Of a stretch of DNA of 64,000 bases, positions 56,001 to 64,000 are shown piece by piece. The translations under genes were made by a program, and so were the position numbers. Position 1 is the first letter of the stretch, and each line of letters opens with the position of its first letter. The notes beneath the pieces are model-generated. The model did not search any database and was not told where the DNA came from. It saw only the letters and a list, made by a program, of their open reading frames with translations. The DNA is from Oehlia diaphana. Its lineage: Eukaryota > Glomeromycota > Glomeromycetes > Glomerales > Glomeraceae. The stretch spans positions 45,249 through 109,248 of the forward strand of contig QZLH01000270.1 in assembly GCA_003833135.1 (NCBI GenBank), written 5' to 3'.

Positions 56001-57450
56001 AAAGTAGCTGAATAAATACATGAAAATATTTTTTGGCCATCATTTGATAAATTTTTGGCAGATTTTGATGTAATTGTAAAGTGTGTTGCATGTTACTTTT
56101 GCAAAAAAAAGTTTATATAGTTTGTATAATATTTGCTTATTCTATATAGATGCAGGCTTATAAAAGTAAATTGTTAATAATAAATATATATCTAAAGGAT
56201 AACAATCAGAAGAACTCAAAAAAGAAACATTTATCTTACTTGCCACAACAAAAATTTTTGGTTTTAAGAAGTTTTGAAGTAAACAATTAGAAACAATGAA
56301 TACTTATTTAAATGATAATGATACATTTATTATATCTATAAAAACTGGTAGTGGAAAACTTTATGCTATGCTTTATTAGTTATTTATTTTAAAGATCTTA
56401 TTATTATCTTTAGTTTTCTTAAAGCATTTATGGAAAATCAAAAGATTACTACTATAGTTATTTTTATATTAATACAATATATTTGTACTTATTTTTTTTT
56501 TCTTAATAGTAAAAACTTGTAAAAACTGATATTCCCTATATACATTTTCAAAAAAAAATCTTTAAGGAAATAACATCTGAATTGATAAAATGCTTTTTAT
56601 TATACCTAAAAAATTGGTATTTAATAAAGGGTTTTGTAAGTTTATTATGTAGCTTTATGAAAAAAAATTTGCTTTGTAATTGATGAAGTATATTACATTA
56701 TATAATAACATTTCAGGATATTAAATATAAAATAATATTTATTATTCTTTAGTATTATAAATAACTATTTTTACTTTTTAGAAAAGCTTGAACACAACTT
56801 GGAATATTGAAATACAATAGAAATCTGTACCAATTATGCTACTTATAATAATATGTATTTGATCAAAAGTAAATGAATTTCTTGCAAATTTGACTATTAA
56901 AAAAAATAAATTTACTTTAATTTGTAATTCAACAAGTTATCAATTAGAAATAATTTTTAATGTATAAGAACGAAAAGAAATTCATAATCAATATATTACT
57001 AATATTATAGACATAAATCATAATAAACAGAAATTTACATGGCTTAACTATTATACATTTTAATTATAAATGCTTACATAATAAATTACAGAAAAGTTTA
57101 ACTGATATTTTAATAGATTATTTTCATAGTAGTTTATATGATAACAAAAGAGAAATAGTAATAAAAATAAATATGATAATTGTATTAAGAAAATTGCCAA
57201 TAAACTAAAATTACTTAATGACAAGAAAGAAATAATAAAATTATTGAAAGTAATAGAGTTTTTTCGTAAAAAGAACAAGTTAGTCCAGATGACATAGTTG
57301 ACATTTTTAGAGATAAAAAAATAGCAAGAGTAAAATAGAAAAATAGGATATATTACCTATTTATACATCTAAAAAAGAAAGATATTGAAAACTAGTTTTA
57401 GAAAAAATAATTTTGCAAAAACTATTTGAAAGTAGTACAAGTTTATTTAG
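53090..57450 (+). pseudogene. Large transposase-like / RecQ-like helicase pseudogene
   Basis: Scattered fragments, in order, match a large multicopy Rhizophagus protein I recall that joins a transposase-like N-terminal half to a RecQ-like helicase. Pieces: a 96-codon frame at 53090-53380 (MFFKWYTALVMQDSNNRKAF...), HLIVGATLAGGMNRNSFQTA then LVSIGVTNQCSK (53880-53970), IGFDCSHDHILTVHIKPVEN (about 54115-54175), DLKHISKNIQKNLSKQQF (55035-55090), TLHTSYNETYNRKILKYLDK (55585-55650), GRKELASFNFDKELIFYKS (55880-56000), KFLADFDVIVKCVACYFCKK (56050-56110), QLETMNTYLNDNDTFIISIK with TGSGK, a Walker A motif, at 56280-56360, and a later LVFNKGFCKFIM (56610-56645). The Asp in GFDCS may be a catalytic acidic residue. 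Stops and frameshifts are everywhere, so the copy is dead. Confidence 0.6.
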
Positions 57451-57493
57451 TAGTATTATAATAGCTGATATTATACAAAGAGCATAAGCAAAT

Positions 57494-57935
57494 GTTAATA
57501 TTAGGGATGGAAGCGGCTCATTTAGCTCGATTTTGGTTCACCGTCGGCTTACCATCGACTTGCATTAAGCAAAATGTGTGCTTCTTACGTCAAATTAAAG
57601 ACACAAGTAGTGCATGTGATAACGATCAATCAAAAAAAATTTGATTGGCCATCAACCAATAGTTGGTTAATAATCGCCATAATTTTGATGTCGATCCTAT
57701 TTTGAGCCAATTTTCTGAAGTCGGTTGGAGTCAGTTCGGCTTAATTTTTATAAGTTAATAAAATTATTTCTAACTAATAAATTTCTTCTTTTTTTGATTA
57801 TCCTGAAAGATAACCAATTCATTTATTATTAACAGGATTTTTAGCCCAAATAAGTTTGAAACTCACTAGATATAACGTCTGCTCAAAAGCCGCTCTAAAT
57901 CACGTGATCTAAGCGTTTCCATCCCTAGTTAATAT
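57494..57935. mobile_element. Short hAT-like non-autonomous element
   Basis: The element 57502-57927 (426 bases) is flanked by a perfect eight-base duplication GTTAATAT (57494-57501 and 57928-57935). Its ends are inverted repeats TAGGGATGGAA(G/A)CG, a typical hAT terminus. The interior is GC-richer than the surroundings and has no transposase. It interrupts sequence just downstream of the helicase pseudogene. Confidence 0.88.
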
Positions 57936-58250
57936 ACAAATCTGAAATTATTTTATCAAATAAATTTATATAATATATAATTTTTTAATGTTTCTAATTT
58001 TAATTTTTGGCAAAATTACAGCTAATATACAAAGATCAATTATTATTATACCAAAAAAATTTACACATGAAATAATATGCATGTTTATATTATTCTTAAG
58101 CAGTTTATGATATTTAGTCATGCACTGAGTATATGATTCTCTAAAAATAGAAAATTTGAATATTCTTAAATAATATGTTATAATTTCTATTCAATTTTTA
58201 ATTCCATCAGAATATCAGCTAAACTTAAAAATTACCTATGTTTAATAGAA

Positions 58251-58738
58251 GATAGAGGGAATACTTTGTAAAATGTGTACATTAAAATAATTAAAGAAAT
58301 AAAAATTTACAAAATTCTGTTTTAGAAATAAGAAGGAAAAAATTCCTGAAAGCAGGCAAACCTAGCAATGCTCATTTCCATTATTTGGTTAAAGTATTTT
58401 TATCCTAAACAAATTAATGAGTATCAGTTGAAAACTATGCAGATTCAAAGTAAGAACTTGATTCGGTTATAGATATGAGAATTCTTGATATTATTTAACT
58501 AATAATGGAAACTCAAATCCTTTCTAATTGAAATATTACCAGTGATAAAAGGAAATTAACGATCTAATACCTTAAGAAAGATGCTCCAGTATACTTATTT
58601 TAAGTTTCCATCCCTAATTGCATGATCATAGCTCTATAACCTTATCCTTTCTTCTTCTCACACAATTCTTTTAATTTTGTAAATTTTTATTTCTTTAATA
58701 TTTTAATGTACATATTTTACAAAGTATTCCCTCTATCT
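58251..58738. mobile_element. Inverted-repeat (foldback) element
   Basis: The left arm 58251-58325 (GATAGAGGGAATACTTTGTA...) and right arm 58665-58738 are nearly perfect reverse complements for about 75 bases, with about 340 bases between. Within it, at about 58605-58618, the string CCATCCCTA is a solo hAT-type end like those of the element at 57502. No coding sequence. The arms resemble mariner/Stowaway-type ends, but no clear target duplication was found. Confidence 0.65.
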
Positions 58739-60593
58739 CGCTTAATTTGACTTGAAAACTTGAAACATTAGATAAATTCAAAGATCACCTATATCCCAGT
58801 ACCAGTTTGTAGTTTGATTAAAGATTTGAATGATAGAAGAATTTAAAAATCTCTACCATTCTACTTACTCTATATTTTTAGCAAACTAATAAACCTAATA
58901 CCTGCCTTCTTATATTTATCATAAAAAATTGTATTTTTTCACACTTGTGACTTGATTCAATCTTAATAATACTCTTGAAAGAAGAAAAGAAATTTCTATT
59001 ATTTGTTAAAATAATCCAGTTCACACATATTTAAGAATCCAATTATATTTCAATCTGACGCTTTTCTTTTGAAATATTCGTATGATACTTTAAAGGATAT
59101 TGAATTGAATTTACACCTAAAAAATTTGCGGTTATAATTATAATAAGTGTAATTTGAGTGCTAGTGCTATTATATACCTGATTCTCATTCTGAAATTGAT
59201 CACACACAATTAAAAAAATAACTAATTTTTAAATAAAAAATAAATATTATTATATATTAAATATGTGTAATAATAGTATTAAATAAGTATTTAGCTAAGG
59301 CTTCTTATGAGCTAATTTACAAGAAGCTTTTATTTAGCACTAGGAAGTTTTAGGTGGATGTATAATATGCGTTGTTCAATGCCAAAAAGTATTGAAATAC
59401 AAACTCTTTATCAATCAACACCATTTAAAAATATTGAAAAATGTGTACTTCAATACAACAATGCATTTATTAGCATTAATTAATGCATTGATTAATAGTA
59501 TTAACAATATAAAAAAGCATATAATAGTGTTAATTAAGATGATATAATATAAATTCTTTATTAATAAATTATTAACTATTACTATTTAGCAGTTAGCAAT
59601 TATTTCAGATCACTTATTGATCATTAATTAAAATAATTTTGTATAACTATAATTAAATATTGCATCATGTATTTAAAAAAGAAATTTTTAATACAATGCT
59701 TATACAAATTAAGTAAATTAATAGTTTATCATATGTATTATAAATTTTCATCATTATTTCTCTTTAGTATAATAATTTTTTTTGTATGTACAAGAAAGTT
59801 CATCTTAAAAATAAAGATTTTCTTCAGACGCAACTTAAAAATAGATGTAAAATATAATTTAAATAATAAAATATATGTAATTTCACAAGAAGAAAAAGAT
59901 TTACTAAGTTGAAAAAAGTAGTTATTTAGGTAGTTTTTATGTAAATTGCAAAAAGTTAATTTTATAATATAAAAAATTTTTTGATTTCAATAAAACTTTT
60001 AGCAAAAACTTTTTTTAACTATTAATTATTTTATTTCTAGCCATAATTTGGTAAAACAAATAGCTTACTTTTATTAAGCTTAAAAGGGTGATTATTATAC
60101 CAGATTTTTTGTTATTTATAAATTTTGTTAAAATTTTTTAATTAGAATGCAAATAAGAATTTTTTTTTATTAGAATAATATTAGGTCTATTTTGGTGTTA
60201 TAAATAATTTTAAATTGTAAAATTAATCAAAATATAATATTTTTTTGTTTATCTATATTATTTAGGCCTTTAATGTTTAAATCTTGGTATTGTAGTAATC
60301 ATGTAAATTTTTATAATTTATTAAAAAAATCTTTAAAATTTTTAAATTTTAGTTTATTTAATAAGAAAATAAAGCAAAAATTATTTATTTATAGAAAAAT
60401 TCATATTGGATATTAGGTTTACTTATTTTGTTAAACCATAAATACAAATAGTATAATATGAATAAGTAAAATATTTTTTTTTATTATTAAAATAAAAGAC
60501 ATATCAGCCAATTTTTAGAATTAGATTTTTAAGTTAAAAAATAAACTTTATAAACAAATTCAGATCACAAAATTATAACCAACATTAGGGAAT
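58739..60593. other. AT-rich intergenic
   Basis: Very AT-rich. The 81-codon frame at 59667-59912 has a Lys/Phe-rich composition and no features. No supported gene or RNA. Confidence 0.35.
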
Positions 60594-60763
60594 TTTTTAG
60601 GGTGCAGAATTGCGGAGAACTGCAAAATTCACAGTTCTCCGCATTTATTTTACACTTTTTTAACACATTTTTGTGAAGTTTTGCGAATTTTGCAATTTTA
60701 CAGATTATCACAGTCCACAGAAGTTTTTTTATAAAATTTGCGAAATTGCAGAATCCGCAGCTA
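60594..60763. repeat. Small TGCAGAATT-type inverted-repeat element
   Basis: The left end TTAGGGTGCAGAATTGCGGA and the right end (reverse complement) TTAGCTGCGGATTCTGCAA are imperfect inverted repeats; inside is a strong foldback GCGGAGAACTGC...GCAGTTCTCCGC-like (60612-60645). It resembles the TGCAGA repeats at 25495 and 30165. Confidence 0.45.
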
Positions 60764-60866
60764 ACATCATGTGCTATGTATTACACATATCAAAAGTTTA
60801 AAAAAGATGAAAAAAAGGATTATCTTTTTTAAATTTTCCTTTTCCTTTCCCTTTCACTTTATTTCT

Positions 60867-61060
60867 CCCCTATTATACATGTCACCCAAATTATTTTGGG
60901 CTGCCATAATTATAAGTAAAATCCCAAATTTAATTATAGTATTCCAAATTATTTTGGCACTTTACATAGTAAATTATATATAAACTGAATGAATTGTGGC
61001 ATCCCAAATTATAATTATGGCATCCCAAAATAATTTAGGTGGCATGTATATCCCCTATTA
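60867..61060. mobile_element. Short element with 40-base inverted ends
   Basis: The ends TACATG(T/C)CACC(C/T)AAATTA and TTTTGGG(C/A)TGCCATAATTATA are inverted copies of about 40 bases with four mismatches (60876 inward and 61048 inward). CCCCTATTA occurs on both sides (60867-60875 and 61052-61060), separated from the right end by TAT, so the insertion may have duplicated either TA or this nine-base string. Length about 173 bases; no coding capacity. Confidence 0.7.
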
Positions 61061-61081
61061 TCCCTCCCCTTCCCTTTCATC

Positions 61082-61628
61082 TAGTGCTCTGAAATAATTC
61101 AAGTTGACTCACGAATTGGTCGAGTCAAGTCAAGTCAAGTCAAGTTTGAGTTGACTCACGAGTTGGTCGGGTCAAGTCAAGTCAAGTCAAGTCAAGTTCG
61201 AGTTGAAAATTATAATCAAATTGAATTGAGTTAAGTTAATAATTTAATAAAATCGAGTCGAGTTAAGTTAAGCTGAATTAACATAATTCCGGCCAAATTT
61301 ATGGAATTTCCTTTTTTAGAAATTGCATTACACAAATTCTGAGACAAAAAATTTTTGAAAATTACAAAAATGGAATTTTGTGGAATGGCTATCACCAAAA
61401 AAAAGAAATGATTGGCATAGCGAAAGAAAATTACGTGATTTAATTTGACTTGACTCGATTCAATTTGATGGCCAATTTAACTTGATTTAGTTTGACGGCA
61501 AACTCAACTCGAATCAAGTTAAGTTTATATTTTTTATAATTTTAACTCAACTCAACTTGACTCGATTTAACTTAAGTCAAATCAAGTTTACATATAACTC
61601 AACTCAACTCAACTCGTTCAGAGCACTA
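61082..61628. mobile_element. Non-autonomous element with CAAGT/AACTC repeats
   Basis: The terminal inverted repeats are TAGTGCTCTGAA (61082-61093) and its complement TTCAGAGCACTA (61617-61628). Inside, the left half holds repeated GTCAAGTCAAGTCAAGT blocks and the right half the complementary AACTCAACTCAACTC blocks, so the whole element is a long imperfect foldback. The ends are hAT-like, but an exact eight-base duplication is not visible (TTTCATC and TTTCGTC flank it with a three-base offset). Confidence 0.65.
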
Positions 61629-61689
61629 CAGTTTCGTCTTTTCCTTCCCCTTTCATTCTCCCCTTTTTGCTTCTTTTTCTTGAAAGTAA

Positions 61690-63530
61690 TGTAAGTTTTG
61701 TTTTGAAACTTACATATATTTTATATTTTTTTTTAATTTTGTTTTTTTATTTTTAAATTTAAGAAACAAATTAACATTTCTTTTCATTTTTTTTTGTAGA
61801 AAGTCAGCGCCAGTTGGACTAAGACTTCTGAAGATCAGAAAACTAAAATTCATAAGTACGTTACGAATTTTAGTTCTTTATTTTTATTTTTTTATAATAT
61901 TAATGAACGGTTACTAACCGTTCTTTTTTCTTTTATTTTTTAAACTTTGGACAGACTTCTGAGTTTCAAAGAACAATAGAAAACAAGATTCATAAGTAAG
62001 TATGAATCTTGGTCTTTTTTTTCATTTTTTTTAATATTAATGAACAGTTACTAATAACTGTTCTTTTCTTTATTTTTTTTAGGTCCAGTGGATTTCTGAA
62101 GAATGAAAATCCAAAGATAAAGATTAATACGAATCCTTATAATTTTTTTTTTATTTTTTTTATTACGAACAGTTACTAATAACCATTCTTTTCTTTATTT
62201 TTAGGTTCGAGTGGATTTCTGAAGAATAAAAATCTAAAGATAAAGATTCGTAAGTATGAATCTTTATAAATTTTTTGTTTTTTTTATTATGAATAGTTAC
62301 TAATAACTGTTCTTTTCTTTATTTTTTAGGTTTGGGTGGGCTTCCAAAGAATAAAAACCTAAAGATAAAGATTCGTAAATACAAATCTTTTATTCTTTTT
62401 TTTTAATATAAATGAACAGTTACTAATAACCGTTCTTTTCTTTATTTTTTTAGGTTTGGGTGAGCTTCCAAAGAATGAAAACCCAAAGATAAAGATTTGT
62501 AAATATGAATCTTTTATTTTTTTTTTAATATTAATGAACAGTTACTAATAACCATTCTTTTCTTTATTTTTTTAGGTTCAGGTGGGCTTCTGAAAAATAA
62601 AAATCTAAAGATAAAGATTTGTAAATATGAATCTTTTATTCTTTTTTTTTTAATATTAATGAATGGTTACTAATAACCGTTCTTTTCTTTATTTTTTTAA
62701 GTCTGGTAAGCTTCTAAAGAATGAAAACCCAAAGTTTTGTAAGTACATACAAAACTTTTATTTTATTTATTTTTTATTTTATTTTATTAATGAGCGGTTA
62801 CTAATAACTATTCTTTTTTTTATAGATTCAGCGTCTAGGTATATTTTCAAAAAACGGGAAAAACTAAGATTTGTAAATATTCTGAATTACAAATCTTAGT
62901 TTTATTAATATTATAGAATAGTTACTAACCGTTTCTTTCTTATTTTTATAGGTTTGGTAGACTTTTGGCGAATGGGAAATCAAGATTTGTAAGAATCTTA
63001 TTTTTTTTATTTTCTTTTTTGTTATTATAGAACAGTTTACTAACTGTTCCTTCTTTTTTATAGGATCAGATGGACTTTCAAAGGTTGGAAAAAGGAAAAC
63101 TAAGGTTATGAACCTTATTTTTTTTTAAATACTATTACAAATGGTTATTAATAATTGTTCTTTATTTTTTTTTAGGTTCAGGTGGCTTCCAATTTCTGAA
63201 TAATAGAAAATCATAATTCGTAAGTAACTATGAATCTTGATTTTTTTATTTTTTATTTTTTAATATTATTATGAATGGTAATAACTGTTCTTTTTTCTTT
63301 TTTAGGTTCAGGTTGTTTTCAAATTTCGAAGAATAGAAGAAACTAAGATTTGTAAGTAAGTACGAATTTTGGTTCTATTTCTTTTTTTTAATATTATGAA
63401 CAGTTGTTAACTGTTCTTTTCTTTTTTTTAGGTTTAGCTCTCAGGTGGGCTTCTGAAGTATAGAAATTCCAAAGATTTGTAAATAAGAATTCTTTGGAGT
63501 TTTTTTTATTTTTTTTAATATGAACGGTGT
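61690..63530 (+). repeat. Intron-like tandem array, plus strand (about 15 units)
   Basis: The longest and clearest array, with a period of about 120 bases. Each unit holds, in order: a mini-exon of about 45 bases (GTTCAGGTGGGCTTCTGAAG... ending AAAGATT(C/T)), a donor GTAAGTA or GTAAATA, a T-rich spacer, a second inverted repeat such as GAACGGTTACTAACCGTTC (61905-61923), and TTCTTTATTTTTTTAG. Two foldbacks recur: AAGATTC-GTAAGTAT-GAATCTT (62243-62264) puts the donor in the loop, and the GAAC...GTTC one puts TACTAAC or TACTAAT in the loop. About 13 copies of the second hairpin can be seen. Mini-exons contain stops in every frame, so no protein is encoded. Confidence 0.78.
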
Positions 63531-64000
63531 AGTATGCAGAAATCGATTAATAGTTAATAATAGAGGCACAATAAATTAGAATAAGCGACAACAGTAATGC
63601 AGATCATCAATTAAGCGAATCTTAGAATTTAGAATGTTGATCAACTAGATTTTACAAATTAGGACAGGTTGATCATTTGTAGACAAACAAATAGTTAACT
63701 CCTATCACAAGAGTATAAACTGGATATACGTAATGTTTCGTATTACGTAGTTCTTTGCATCAATTGCCATCTTAAACTTTATAAAAAGGATCCATTTTTG
63801 ACTTGATAATCAAGCAAGTAGTTTATGAACTGAGATGAATAAAAAAAATTGATATTTTGAATATTTTAACCCTTTAATTATTTTGACTCGATTCTTTAGC
63901 CTTTTCTTATGAGTAAAAGTGCGTAGTCAATTAATTACTAATGAAAGGTATATGTGAAAGGCATGAACATAATAGTTCTATTAGTCCGAACATACATTAC
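63531..64000. other. AT-rich end of window
   Basis: No gene or repeat recognised after the array ends near 63530. Confidence 0.35.

Noticed and set aside
61690..63530. A CRISPR array or ordinary protein gene with many tiny exons
   Set aside because: The context is eukaryotic, spacers are not unique, and mini-exons contain stops in all frames, so neither explanation fits.

Overview
The window looks like nuclear DNA of an arbuscular mycorrhizal fungus (Glomeromycotina), most likely Rhizophagus irregularis or a close relative. The evidence is the very AT-rich composition, short GT-AG introns of 50-100 bases inside the real genes, long A/T homopolymers, and several gene families that I recall as expanded in Rhizophagus (F-box/LRR proteins, UBL-RBR proteins, a WD40 plus ion-channel family, a coiled-coil/RING family, MULE and Harbinger elements, and a RecQ-like helicase family). 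No database search was possible, so family names rest on motif recognition.

Layout. 0.6-2.4 kb: a coiled-coil ORF and a frame-broken secreted-protein gene, both on the minus strand. 3.06-5.76 kb: a complete but decayed PIF/Harbinger transposon with inverted ends, a TAA target duplication, a transposase and a convergent Myb-like second gene. 6-10.1 kb: a WD40/ion-channel pseudogene split by a Helitron-type helicase fragment. 10.2-14.1 kb: degraded minus-strand genes. 15.0-16.6 kb: an intact nine-exon UBL-RBR E3 ligase gene. 17.8-24.5 kb: transposon country, with a hAT-type non-autonomous element, a tRNA-like SINE head and a decayed MULE carrying interstitial telomere-like repeats in an intron. 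24.7-31.3 kb: polypyrimidine tracts and large tandem arrays. 31.9-39.6 kb: a gene island with an F-box/LRR gene, ATG29, and an LDB17/Dip1 (SPIN90 family) actin-nucleation gene; the last two are divergently transcribed. 39.6-45.7 kb: a gene desert. 45.7-47.3 kb: a secreted, probably GPI-anchored, HExxH metallopeptidase-like gene, followed by an assembly gap. 53-57.5 kb: a large transposase-like/RecQ-helicase pseudogene. 57.5-61.6 kb: several short inverted-repeat elements. 61.7-63.5 kb: another tandem array.

The most unusual signal is a set of tandem repeat arrays whose units look like spliceosomal introns alternating with very short, non-coding 'mini-exons'. They occur near 10.8-11.1 kb (minus, weak), 26.8-28.1 kb (minus), 28.2-30.0 kb (plus), 48.0-48.5 kb (minus) and 61.7-63.5 kb (plus). 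Units of about 100-120 bases carry a donor-like GTAAGT, a TACTAAC-type branch site, a pyrimidine tract and a TAG acceptor, and short inverted repeats repeatedly place the donor or the branch site in a hairpin. Four largely unrelated sequence families share this layout, which suggests shared function or mechanism rather than one ancestral satellite.

Only six genes look intact: the coiled-coil ORF, the RBR ligase, the F-box protein, ATG29, LDB17/Dip1 and the metallopeptidase-like gene. They are housekeeping or regulatory genes with no obvious operon-like cooperation. In-frame stops in the Harbinger and MULE genes mostly fit C-to-T (or G-to-A) transitions, suggesting decay by cytosine deamination.
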